NCBI RefSeq assembly: GCF_004421105.1
Contig: NZ_CP038033.1
Coordinates: 515,659-579,658 of the forward strand
DNA: 64,000 nucleotides
Direction: 5' to 3'
DNA from: Nitrosococcus wardiae
GTDB lineage: Bacteria > Pseudomonadota > Gammaproteobacteria > Nitrosococcales > Nitrosococcaceae
The position numbers and the translations under genes are program-made. Each line of letters begins with the position of its first letter. Position 1 is the stretch's first letter. Shown here piece after piece: positions 26,265-33,959 of the stretch. Below the pieces are notes generated by a model. That model saw nothing but the letters and a program-made list of their open reading frames with translations. It did no database searches and was not told the origin of the DNA.

Positions 26265-27455
26265 CTAGGGCAGGCCTACTTGCCACTCATGCTCTAAGCG
26301 GCACAAGCCAATTTCCCGGGTCTGTCCAACAACTTGGAACTCCCTTTCTACCACATCAAACAGCCGCATTCCCTCTGGATCCATGGCATGGACACATAGC
26401 TTATATTTGCCTGGCAGGAGAGAAAGACGGGGAAACGTCAAGGCAAATAGAAAGTGCTTAAGTTCTCGCCGGTTCAGTACAAAACCATCGATATCGGAGG
26501 TAAACCCATATACTTCGGTGCCGTTGGCCCGGATAATCCCCACGGCTACTGTCGGCACCCTATCATCAGGCGAATACAGCTCACCGCTGATTTTAAAATC
26601 TTTCCCCATGGAAATCACAGGAAGTTCATTATTCTCAGCCTCCTCCAACCATAAAGCTTTCACCTGGTAGGCAGCGGAAAATAAGGAGGCCTGGGGCTGA
26701 ACTTCCTGGCGAGATTTTTTCTCATGATAGGCTAGATATTCTTGGGTGACCTGAAAAGCTTCCCCATAGGAAACCATGCGTCCTTCTTTGATCCAACAGG
26801 CCTTTTGGCAGAGCTTTTGGACATGGAACATGCTATGGGAACATAGCAGTAAGGTCCCGCCGTTTCCTAGGTAACCTTCCATCCAACGAATGCATTTCTT
26901 CTGAAACGATTCGTCGCCAACGGCCAGCACTTCATCGGTAATAAGCAAATCAGGCTGCAGCGCAGTAATCAAGGCAAATCCAAGCCGCACCACCATACCG
27001 GAGGAGTAATGTTTGATAGGTTCATCGATATAAGAACCGATATCCGCAAATTCGATAATTTCCCCAAGCTTATCCAAAAGTTCAACGTCGCTCATTCCCA
27101 TCAAGGCCCCGGAAAGCTGGAGATTCTCCCGTCCCGTATACTCTGGATGAAAACCCGCTCCCAGTTCTAACAAAGCCCCAATCCGGCCCGAAACCTGCAC
27201 CTTGCCAGTGGAGGGCTTGACGATTCCCGCCACATGTTTTAGCAAAGTGGATTTTCCGGCCCCATTCTCCCCAATAATCCCCAGGGTTTCCCCCCGGTAA
27301 ACCTCCAACGAAATATCTTGCAGCACGGGGTAGCCTGAATACCCCTCTTTACTCTTTAACACTCCCCAGAGCGCACGGAGCCGATCCCGGGAGGAAGTCA
27401 GCTTAGGATAAATCTTGCTGACTTGCTCAAGCCGCACTAGAGGTTCTTTAGTCAT
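26265..27455 (-). CDS. wzt: Polysaccharide ABC transporter ATP-binding protein with C-terminal glycan-binding domain (Wzt)
   Basis: The nucleotide-binding half of an ABC-2 O-antigen/polysaccharide exporter. The 396-aa protein has Walker A GENGAGKST (residues 61-69), the signature HYSSGMVVRLGFAL and Walker B LLITDEVLAVGDE (about residues 155-200), then the switch His in LLLCSHSM. Residues about 255-396 are a Wzt C-terminal domain (ISGELYSPDDRVPTVAVGII, LSLLPGKYKLCVHAMDPEG, REIGLCRLEHEWQV). In E. coli O9a this domain binds the terminal modification of the chain. Here it implies that export is coupled to chain capping, perhaps by one of the nearby methyltransferases. Confidence 0.93.
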   Translation of the reverse strand: MTKEPLVRLEQVSKIYPKLTSSRDRLRALWGVLKSKEGYSGYPVLQDISLEVYRGETLGIIGENGAGKSTLLKHVAGIVKPSTGKVQVSGRIGALLELGAGFHPEYTGRENLQLSGALMGMSDVELLDKLGEIIEFADIGSYIDEPIKHYSSGMVVRLGFALITALQPDLLITDEVLAVGDESFQKKCIRWMEGYLGNGGTLLLCSHSMFHVQKLCQKACWIKEGRMVSYGEAFQVTQEYLAYHEKKSRQEVQPQASLFSAAYQVKALWLEEAENNELPVISMGKDFKISGELYSPDDRVPTVAVGIIRANGTEVYGFTSDIDGFVLNRRELKHFLFALTFPRLSLLPGKYKLCVHAMDPEGMRLFDVVEREFQVVGQTREIGLCRLEHEWQVGLP

Positions 27456-27479
27456 GGCCTTATTGTATTCCTCCTCCAG

Positions 27480-28259
27480 CTATAAAAATTCCTCAAACCG
27501 CCCAGAGCAACGCCGGAACAATCGAAGCCCCGCCATAAAGACCAGCACGCTGCCCAACACAGCCAGAACATCGGCCCCCGAGGGACTCCATCCCCCAAAC
27601 ATCAGTAAGGCCCGCAAGCGGTCGAAAAAATAACTCAAGGGATTGGCCAAAATCAACGTGCGGAAGGGCTCTGGCACTAGAGAGAGAGGATACAAAATCG
27701 GCGAAGCATAAAATAAAAGCATGAATACAGGCGCCAGCACATGCTCAATATCTTTCAGAAACACTTGGAAGACCGACAGGATCAGAGCGACCCCTATAGT
27801 CAGCAACAAAAGGAGACCTAACAGCAACAAAACTAAAGGCAAAGCACTGAGAGACAGCTCAGCGCCAAGAATCGTAAGCACCCCCAGTACCAGTAAAAAT
27901 CCTACCCCATGAACCGCATAACTGCCCCCTACTGCCGTATATACCAATAACTCATAGGGCAAGGCAATTTTTTTAATAAGCCCGGCATTATTGGTAATCG
28001 CTACCGTCGCCCGTAATATTCCCTCATGGAAAGCCAGCCAGGGCCATAGGGCAATGGCCACAAACACCACAAAGCTGTGCTGTTCCAACTCCGGAAAACG
28101 TACCCGAAAAATGGTGGTAAACACCAGCGAATAGATGGCAAGTTGGGCCAAGGGTTGAAGTAGCACCCAGAAATAGCCGCTAAAACTACCCAGATAGCGG
28201 CCCTTGATCTCGCGCACCAGAAAGTGCCGGAAAAGGGCACGATGTTGCCATACTGACAT
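27480..28259 (-). CDS. wzm: Polysaccharide ABC transporter permease (Wzm)
   Basis: A 259-aa ABC-2 type permease. The N-terminal amphipathic segment and first membrane helices show FLVREIKGRYLGSFSGYFWV and LLQPLAQLAIYSLVFTTIF, followed by about five further hydrophobic segments (LPLVLLLLGLLLLLTIGVAL). The C-terminal LANPLSYFFDRLRALL is typical of Wzm. It is the first gene of the wzm-wzt-acyltransferase operon and lies 24 bp before wzt. Its upstream region is packed with dispersed repeats. Confidence 0.93.
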   Translation of the reverse strand: MSVWQHRALFRHFLVREIKGRYLGSFSGYFWVLLQPLAQLAIYSLVFTTIFRVRFPELEQHSFVVFVAIALWPWLAFHEGILRATVAITNNAGLIKKIALPYELLVYTAVGGSYAVHGVGFLLVLGVLTILGAELSLSALPLVLLLLGLLLLLTIGVALILSVFQVFLKDIEHVLAPVFMLLFYASPILYPLSLVPEPFRTLILANPLSYFFDRLRALLMFGGWSPSGADVLAVLGSVLVFMAGLRLFRRCSGRFEEFL

Positions 28260-28309
28260 GCGTAATTACACCCCTTCCGTTGCTAGACTGAATTTTTCAC
28301 ACAATACAA

Positions 28310-28475
28310 AGGTAATACTCTTTTCTGTCCCTTCTCCCCTGGCGGGAGAAGGTGAGGATGAGGGGGTTAATGAAAAATGTTTGGGACTTACGCAAAAGAC
28401 CCGGAGTCATCATACCTGCGAAAGCGGATATCCTGGGGTTTTTGGCGGATGCGCTGCGCTTATCCGCCCTCCATC
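28310..28475. repeat. Cluster of short dispersed repeats upstream of wzm
   Basis: Three distinct repeat-like blocks follow one another. At about 28325-28362, CTTCTCCCCTGGCGGGAGAA begins a hairpin tract ending in GAGGATGAGGGGG. At about 28405-28435, CATACCTGCGAAAGCGGATA resembles the widespread CATTCCCGCGAAAGCGGGAA repeat. At 28444-28468, GGCGGATGCGCTGCGCTTAT CCGCC is nearly palindromic. No gene is supported here. Together with the block at 28493 they fill the 355-bp gap between the PpiC gene and wzm. Confidence 0.6.
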
Positions 28476-28492
28476 CACTGACCTGCACATAT

Positions 28493-28558
28493 GTAGGGGC
28501 GGCTTTTAGCCGCCAAGAACCTTCGGGATTAAATCGCGGCTAAAACACGCCTCTACCC
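28493..28558. repeat. Palindromic dispersed repeat (GGCGGCTTT...AGCCGCC family), copy 2
   Basis: GTAGGGGCGGCTTTTAGCCG CC, then CAAGAACCTTCGGGATTAAA and TCGCGGCTAAAACACGCC. The order of blocks matches 20798-20866, including the shared AAATCGCGGCTAAA segment. The arms of this copy have diverged (one strand ends ACACGCC rather than GCCGCC). It is intergenic, between ppiC and wzm. Confidence 0.75.
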
Positions 28559-28614
28559 TAATATTCAATAGCCTTGAACAACCCTGAGACTCCAGGGAGA
28601 AAGCGAACAAAAAA

Positions 28615-29571
28615 TCAATCCCCGGAGTTCGACGCAGGCGTGGCCTCTGGGCTCCGCTGTCCAGGAGACCCTTGCTTCAGATTCTGCCAGGCTTTCCGAT
28701 TCATCTGAATGCCTTCGGCATTTCGAATCTGATTGAGATGGGTTTGTACCACTTTGTTCAAATAGGTTTGTTGGGCTTGCTGGACTAGTTTATCTTTAAC
28801 CTGCTCAAAGGATTGCGTCCGGGCAGGCTGCCGTTCCTCAAGGCGGATAATATGGAATCCAAACCGGCTTTTTACCACCGGGCTGAGGTCGCCGGGCTGT
28901 TGCAAGGCAAAAGCGGCTTCTTCGAAGGGTTTGACGGTGTTGCCTCTGGCGATAAATCCTAGATCCCCTTTGTTCCGTTTTACGGAGGAATCTTCCGAAT
29001 ATTCAACCGCCAGTTCTGCAAAGGGCTTTTCTTCGGTAAGGGCCAATTTGCGCACTTTTTCCACCAATTGCTTTGCCTCTTCCTCGGAACGCTCTTCGGC
29101 CTTGATAAGGATATGGGAAACCTTGACCTGCTCCGGCAGTTGGTATTGTTCCGTATTGGCTTGATAACGCTCTCGGGCCAGGGCCTCAAAGTCGGGATTG
29201 TCCGCCAAGGCCTGCTCCCGCAACTGCCTGAGACGGGCCTTGCCCAGAATCTCCTCCACTTCTAATTTGGCTCGTTGCTGTATCAACGGATTTTGGTCCA
29301 GGCCCTGCTCCCGGGCTTCCTGAGCCAGCACCCGGTAGACAAAAATTTTATCCAGCAATTGGTGAATCCGCTCTCCGCTGGCGTCCACATTCGCCCGGTA
29401 TTGCTCAGGCACCGTCGCCAGCTCCGCTCGATAGTCCGCCCCCGTCACCACCACATCCCCATATCGAATCAGCACTTCCTTCTCTGGCTTGGCCGCTCCT
29501 ACCTCGAAAGCCATCGCCACCAGCCCGATTAAGATTGACGCTAGCCCTCTTAAATTGAATATCTCATGCAT
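28615..29571 (-). CDS. Periplasmic parvulin-type peptidyl-prolyl isomerase (PpiC/SurA-like), copy A
   Basis: A 318-aa exported chaperone/isomerase that speeds folding of secreted or outer-membrane proteins. It has a signal peptide (ASILIGLVAMAFEVGAA), an N-terminal SurA-like helical region (about 30-150) and one parvulin domain from about residue 150: VKVSHILIKAEERSEEEAKQ, EYSEDSSVKRNKGDLGFIAR, FGFHIIRLEER. The ATG at 29571 follows an AGGG site. It aligns along its whole length with the parvulin at 59393-60313, and both neighbour a large secreted protein and an NTF2-like lipoprotein. Confidence 0.92.
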   Translation of the reverse strand: MHEIFNLRGLASILIGLVAMAFEVGAAKPEKEVLIRYGDVVVTGADYRAELATVPEQYRANVDASGERIHQLLDKIFVYRVLAQEAREQGLDQNPLIQQRAKLEVEEILGKARLRQLREQALADNPDFEALARERYQANTEQYQLPEQVKVSHILIKAEERSEEEAKQLVEKVRKLALTEEKPFAELAVEYSEDSSVKRNKGDLGFIARGNTVKPFEEAAFALQQPGDLSPVVKSRFGFHIIRLEERQPARTQSFEQVKDKLVQQAQQTYLNKVVQTHLNQIRNAEGIQMNRKAWQNLKQGSPGQRSPEATPASNSGD

Positions 29572-29680
29572 ACATTATCACCCTTGATTTTTTAGCTTCC
29601 ATCCAGAATTATAAGGGCTTATTTTATCGCCTAACCCAAGTGGCCGCCTAGCAGGATCTGTCCCCAAAACACCCGTGCAC

Positions 29681-29713
29681 AAAAAAACCTGCCCCATAAG
29701 CATGGGGCAGGTT
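29681..29713 (-). terminator. Rho-independent terminator after the small secreted protein gene
   Basis: A perfect 12-bp stem AACCTGCCCCAT/ATGGGGCAGGTT with loop AAGC, followed on the minus strand by a run of seven T. It lies about 60 bp after the stop of the gene at 29772 and separates it from the PpiC gene. Confidence 0.92.
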
Positions 29714-29771
29714 GCAAGCAACAGGGGCAAAGAGAAACGCAATACTCTACTTCCCCCGTTTTTTCCGGAGA

Positions 29772-30404
29772 CTAGGGCCGGACAAACAAGGCACAGGCCT
29801 TACCCTGGGGGCAGGAATCTCGTCCCATTGTCATATCGAAATGGCGGATATTAAACCAATAGGTCTGGCCCTCTTCCAAGGTACACACTCTGGAATCTCC
29901 CTTGTGCCGGCCGCTGAAATCCACCAAGATCCGATCATTCAAAGCTTCCTTACTACAGCCCGGCGTCACCGTGAAGTCCCCCGGACAACTGCTAACTACG
30001 GCCCATTTAAGGGGGCTGGGGCCTAGGGTGTTTTCCGCAAACTGAATTTGCCCCTTGCCACCCCTGAAATGCCGCTGGTCAAAAGACAAGGCAACGGCTT
30101 GATTCCGCCTGATTTTGAAAGTAGTAATCACATTAGGAATGGGTTCTTCCAGGACCGTTAGCCCCTCGGGAGTCGAGCAGCCATCCGGAATGGGCGGCGT
30201 ATTAGGGTCGTCGTCCGAGTCGGGGGGAGGATCAACCGGGTCTGGGGAAGGATCAACGGGTGGAGGGGCAGCGGAATCATCCGCTACAATCTCAATGGTT
30301 TTATAATTAGTGAATAGCTCCCCATCCACAAACACTCTAACCTCACCACTACTGCTCTGGGCTGCTACCAGGGCCGCTAGAGCTAAAAAACAGCGACTTT
30401 TCAT
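29772..30404 (-). CDS. Small secreted protein of unknown function with Pro/Asp-rich linker
   Basis: A 210-aa exported protein. I choose the ATG at 30404, which has an AGGAG site, over the longer frame to 30467. The signal peptide is MKSRCFLALAALVAAQSSSG. A short beta segment (VRVFVDGELFTNYKTIEIV) leads to a disordered linker rich in P, D and S (about residues 45-75), then a domain of about 130 residues with five or more cysteines (DGCSTPEGLTV, SSCPGDFTVTPGCSKEAL, SCPQGKACALFVRP). That pattern suggests disulfides and an extracellular location. No family recognised. It lies between the large secreted protein and the PpiC gene, with terminators on both sides. Confidence 0.78.
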   Translation of the reverse strand: MKSRCFLALAALVAAQSSSGEVRVFVDGELFTNYKTIEIVADDSAAPPPVDPSPDPVDPPPDSDDDPNTPPIPDGCSTPEGLTVLEEPIPNVITTFKIRRNQAVALSFDQRHFRGGKGQIQFAENTLGPSPLKWAVVSSCPGDFTVTPGCSKEALNDRILVDFSGRHKGDSRVCTLEEGQTYWFNIRHFDMTMGRDSCPQGKACALFVRP

Positions 30405-30627
30405 CTCATCGTCTCCTTGATAACTGGCAATACCACTATATCGCCCTCGTGCTTTCAAAGAAAGCAAATCTCGCCATATATAAGCGTGAGCGTGCCCCTA
30501 TCATCCCAAGCCATGGGACCGGAACGTAACCCCACACTAGCCTAACTTAGCGACCAGGGTAGCACTTCCTTAAGCCGCAAACCGCCAACTCTCTCCCACT
30601 TTCCATTGCCCAAGCCGGCATAAATAA

Positions 30628-30662
30628 AGAGCGGACGGGCCGGCAGGCCCGTCCGCTCTTTA
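30628..30662. terminator. Strong hairpin terminator after the large secreted protein gene
   Basis: Stem AGAGCGGACGGGCC/GGCCCGTCCGCTCT with a very short loop, with A/T-rich flanks on both sides, so it could act in both directions. It lies 31 bp after the stop of the gene ending at 30693. Confidence 0.88.
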
Positions 30663-30692
30663 ATTCAAGCCGCAATAAAAAATCTAGGTAGG

Positions 30693-32105
30693 TTACTGGA
30701 GCTCGGCGCCTGAACCTGAAATCTGCCGACTAAAGCTATGGTCGAACATCCCGCCATAGTTGATGAGCACACCCTCCTGGTCGACGCCATTGACATATTC
30801 CTGGACCGCAAAGCCAATCACCGGCAAGCCGAAAAACTCATTCCCTTCATTGCTTAACAGTCGATGGTCTTCATCATTAAAGGTAAGACGCATCCAGCCA
30901 TCCTCTCCCACCGAGGAGGTATCCACGTTCAATTCCAGCTCGGAACCCAAGACGCTGCCGTTATTAAAGGTAATGACATTGGTCTCCCAGCACAGGGCAT
31001 TGACTCCTCCGGCCGGCTGGGGCGAGAAGTCTATTCCCCCCCCGGTCGTCTGCTCCTCCCGATCCCAAATCGCTAGCCCCACGGGCTCACAGGCGCCATT
31101 CACCGTGAAAGTTTCGGTAAACGGAGGAGTAGCAACGTCGCCAGCAATATGGAAGCGCTTGGTGGGGAAGGTAATGACCCAATCGGTGGCGGCGCCAATG
31201 GACTCATCGGTCACGAAATGGTTCATGACCGAATCATGCATTAGCACCGAACTGGTGGAATCAAGCCCCCTGTTCCAAGTTGATTGCACCACCGTCGGGA
31301 CATTGGTCGCTCCCTGTTGGGAAACAAAGACATCACTACTTATATCCGCACTTTCAACACCGGGAAGCAAGCTCCCTGGATTAGTGTGGAAAGGCTCAAA
31401 GAAGAAGAAATTATCCACGGCGGTCGCCTTGTAGCCATGGGCGGTCCCCCGGCTCACATTGATGACCAGGCCATGACCAAACAGCCCGCCAGGATTGAGT
31501 TCTACATTCGCATTAGGAGAGGTTGACCACACTCCATTGGCCCAGGATTGTTCCAGGGCAGCACAATCCGCCGGTTGGCCGTTCACATGGGTGGCCGCCG
31601 TGGCAGGAGTAAAGTCAGCGTCAGGACCTTCGTCAACAACCACCCCCATTTCGATGATTTCTAGATGTCCCTCCCGGGTTCTGTTTAAGGAGGTATCCAC
31701 TCCTTCGGGTTCATCATCACCAAACTCAAAATTCCGGAATTCCACCCCTGCCTCTGGTATTGTCGGCACCGTGCAGGAGGTGTCCGGGGTAGTTAACCGG
31801 GTGCCTTCTTCAGTCGCCACTAGCGCCCCGGTCCAAACATCGAAGGGGGAGAGGTAAAGGTTGAAATCCAGCACTTCCTTGGTGTTTTGGCCATCCAAGA
31901 AGCGCACTTTAACGGCCTTGACGTCAGGCGTGGTGTTGGTCACGGTTATCAAGGTATCGTGGTCATCTCTGACCGTATAATAGGGATAGAGCAGCACTTC
32001 CCCCAACCCATCGGGGTTGATATTTACCGCCTGGGCAGTATTCAGCGCGCCGGCAGAGCCAGCGAGCGCCAGCGAAACGGCTGTGGCCAATTTCGTTTTT
32101 TTCAT
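30693..32105 (-). CDS. Large secreted protein of unknown function, paralogue A
   Basis: A 470-aa exported protein; the ATG at 32105 has GGAG 6 bp upstream. The signal peptide is residues 1-27 (LATAVSLALAGSAGALNTAQA). The mature N-terminus reads VNINPDGLGEVLLYPYYTVR, then LITVTNTTPDVKAVKVRFLD and LYLSPFDVWTGAL. Later blocks include REGHLEIIEMGVVV, ATDWVITFPTKRFH, LCWETNVITFNNGSVLGSEL and WMRLTFNDEDHRLL. These blocks recur in the same order in the protein at 60435-62252. Few cysteines, many short beta-like segments: probably a surface or extracellular beta-rich protein. No sorting motif (LPXTG, PEP-CTERM) at the C-terminus. Function unknown. Confidence 0.85.
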   Translation of the reverse strand: MKKTKLATAVSLALAGSAGALNTAQAVNINPDGLGEVLLYPYYTVRDDHDTLITVTNTTPDVKAVKVRFLDGQNTKEVLDFNLYLSPFDVWTGALVATEEGTRLTTPDTSCTVPTIPEAGVEFRNFEFGDDEPEGVDTSLNRTREGHLEIIEMGVVVDEGPDADFTPATAATHVNGQPADCAALEQSWANGVWSTSPNANVELNPGGLFGHGLVINVSRGTAHGYKATAVDNFFFFEPFHTNPGSLLPGVESADISSDVFVSQQGATNVPTVVQSTWNRGLDSTSSVLMHDSVMNHFVTDESIGAATDWVITFPTKRFHIAGDVATPPFTETFTVNGACEPVGLAIWDREEQTTGGGIDFSPQPAGGVNALCWETNVITFNNGSVLGSELELNVDTSSVGEDGWMRLTFNDEDHRLLSNEGNEFFGLPVIGFAVQEYVNGVDQEGVLINYGGMFDHSFSRQISGSGAELQ

Positions 32106-32306
32106 CACATTCTCCTTTTCTTTAGAGTGTCAAGTACCACCGAACAGGACCTAAACGGAACCTAAGAAGTTAGCTTAATAATTCGCCTAAGGCAATTGAT
32201 TCTTTAGTTATCTTTCCTCATAAAATTAGTAAAGCCTCCTGCCTTCATCTCATAAGGCGCGAAGGGTGCAAAGCAATCAAAAACTTAAAGTGGTGAAAGC
32301 TCCAGA

Positions 32307-32786
32307 TTAATCTTCTGGAAGAAACCACCACTCCCCATCTACCTCGGTCCATTTTTCCTTAATGGGTCTTTCCCCTTCGTAATTCCCCACCCTTGGATTG
32401 GCATAGCGATAGCGGATGTTGACGGTTACCTCGCAAGCTTTATCAGCACAGGAAACATTCTTCAAAGTAGCCTCTTTCCATTGGACTGCTTGGCCGATGC
32501 GCGCCCGATAAAGGTCAAAAGAGTTCACCGCGCGATAGCCAGGACTCAAGTACTCATAGGCCCGATTGAAATCCCCCTGGATCAGGGCCTGCCATCGCTC
32601 AGAGGCTCGACGCCCTACCTCCTCTTCAGGAGGAGGAGAACTACAACCACTTAATCCCAACAGCAGCCCGACAATTGGCAGAATTAAAATAGCTCTTGAA
32701 TACGTTAGAAAAGACGCATCAATGAAAAATAATAGACTTTGCAAGAATAAGAGGTCCCCTTGTTGTTTCAAGTCTTCTGTTTTCAA
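32307..32786 (-). CDS. NTF2/SnoaL-like lipoprotein, paralogue A
   Basis: A predicted lipoprotein: hydrophobic ILILPIVGLLLGLSGC with the lipobox LSGC near residue 48. The following domain (about 110 residues) has RRASERWQALIQGDFNRAYE, then YLSPGYRAV, and ends IKEKWTEVDGEWWFLPED, which resembles the NTF2-like fold used as a small binding or adaptor domain. The 159-aa frame opens with TTG at 32786; the natural start may be further in, since the N-terminus is long for a lipoprotein signal. The partner at 58864 shares the fold, lipobox and ending. It lies upstream of the large secreted protein gene on the same strand. Confidence 0.75.
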   Translation of the reverse strand: MKTEDLKQQGDLLFLQSLLFFIDASFLTYSRAILILPIVGLLLGLSGCSSPPPEEEVGRRASERWQALIQGDFNRAYEYLSPGYRAVNSFDLYRARIGQAVQWKEATLKNVSCADKACEVTVNIRYRYANPRVGNYEGERPIKEKWTEVDGEWWFLPED

Positions 32787-32913
32787 TCTTCTAACTTGGC
32801 GCTAATGACGCTGATTTAAATACAAAGAGTTAGAAGTCACTTTTTATCCTGAAAGCTAACTTTATTTAGCAGAGAATAACTCCGCTCGCAAGTAACTTCA
32901 ATACTCAATTGTA

Positions 32914-32966
32914 TGTCTTTTTTGTCAAAATGAAACAAAAAAGACAATATGTTGCATTAAAGCAAC
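32914..32966. repeat. Two AT-rich inverted repeats in a gene-free gap
   Basis: A perfect 12-bp inverted repeat TGTCTTTTTTGT/ACAAAAAAGACA (32914-32925 and 32935-32946, loop of nine) and a smaller GTTGC/GCAAC hairpin (32951-32966) lie in the 250-bp gap between the lipoprotein gene and the Uma2 gene. They could be a terminator or a regulatory site. No promoter identified. Confidence 0.5.
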
Positions 32967-33036
32967 AAAATTATGCAATTTGTGAGTATTTATTGATTAC
33001 TAGGCATATTTCATGCCGACTAGATTGCTTGCTATA

Positions 33037-33633
33037 CTAGTCGAGTTCTAAAATCGTCTTAAGATCTAGGGAAATCCAGGGAAAAGCCCTTAAGGCAATA
33101 TTGCCGCTACAGTGATATTCTTGAATAGATTGATACTTTCGTCCCACAGGTTCTCGATAAACCAAAAGCCGCTGCCCTGGAAGGTCAATGATCCAACTCT
33201 CTAAAATACCGGCCTCGGCATAGCGGGGCAATTTGAGGTCCCGGTCGTCATCTAGAGAACTCTCTGCCATTTCAATAAGCAACAGCACGTCTTCCGGACC
33301 CGGATGAGCACTGGCATAGAAATCTGAGCGCGGTTTGAGTAGAGTAAGGTCGGGCTGAGGCTCGGAATAAAGAGAAAGCCGGATAGGGCTTTGCACCCGC
33401 ACAATCGCCCGTTCTCCCACCTCGCGACTCAGCCAGGCCGTTAGATAATCCACTGCCGCCGCATGACGGCTCCCAATGGGACTCATCTCCAGGATTTCCC
33501 CGTCTAGCAGTTCTACCCGGTCATCCTCATGAAGGATACCCACTTCGGCCATTCGATGATAATCTTGTACGGTAAAAGGATGTCGCTTACGGGCCAGCAT
33601 CTCAACTCCGCCTCTATGACCGCTTAATGTCAT
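33037..33633 (-). CDS. Uma2 family (DUF820) putative restriction endonuclease-like protein
   Basis: A 198-aa protein of the PD-(D/E)xK-fold Uma2 family, common in cyanobacteria and scattered in proteobacteria. Features are MLARKRHPFTVQDYHRM, then DRVELLDGEILEMSPIGSRH, QSPIRLSLYSEPQPDLTLL (catalytic-type D in PDL), VLLLIEMAESSLDDDRDLKL (E-x-A) and AEAGILESWIIDLPGQRLL. Alternative start at the ATG at 33600, with GGAG upstream; both fit. The biological role of the family is unclear. It lies alone between the secreted-protein module and the T2SS genes. Confidence 0.88.
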   Translation of the reverse strand: MTLSGHRGGVEMLARKRHPFTVQDYHRMAEVGILHEDDRVELLDGEILEMSPIGSRHAAAVDYLTAWLSREVGERAIVRVQSPIRLSLYSEPQPDLTLLKPRSDFYASAHPGPEDVLLLIEMAESSLDDDRDLKLPRYAEAGILESWIIDLPGQRLLVYREPVGRKYQSIQEYHCSGNIALRAFPWISLDLKTILELD

Positions 33634-33825
33634 TGTCCTTACTTCATGTTTAGCCGAGAATGGACGCCAAGTAAATATTCAATTAGCCCGTCACTGGAAA
33701 ACACAATACTATGATTTGAATCGAATTAGGTTAAAACAGGCTCACCAAATATTGACGACGCAATAAACGCTCATAATAATGGCCCTAAATTTAGAGACGG
33801 TGGGTTTGTTGCAAGCCATCCCTGG

Positions 33826-33955
33826 TCCCTGGCCCGCACCCTGCGGGCGTGCTGAGCACGACCCGATTCGCTCTTGGCGAATCGGTCGCTACGCTCTACC
33901 CATCCTACGAGATGGGGTGCACGGAGCATCGCGATGTGCATCACAAAAAAATACA
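33826..33955. repeat. Dispersed palindromic repeat block downstream of gspD
   Basis: Contains hairpins CGTGCTGAGCACG (33848-33860) and CCGATTCGCTCTTGGCGAAT CGG (33863-33885), then a tract whose complement includes GTAGGATGGGTAGAGCGTAG. Sequences of this style recur in many gammaproteobacterial genomes and are often mis-annotated as small proteins. Here it fills most of the gap after gspD and may act on mRNA ends. Confidence 0.6.
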
Positions 33956-33959
33956 AAAC

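Noticed and set aside
28204-28509. Plus-strand frame of 101 codons
   Set aside because: It is made of dispersed repeats plus antisense wzm sequence.
30693-32105. Cell-surface sorting signal at the C-terminus of the large secreted proteins
   Set aside because: No LPXTG, PEP-CTERM or autotransporter-like barrel was visible; localisation rests on the signal peptide only.
33771-33956. Minus-strand frame of 61 codons containing a VGWVERSD-type string
   Set aside because: This is the translation of a widespread non-coding repeat, not a gene.
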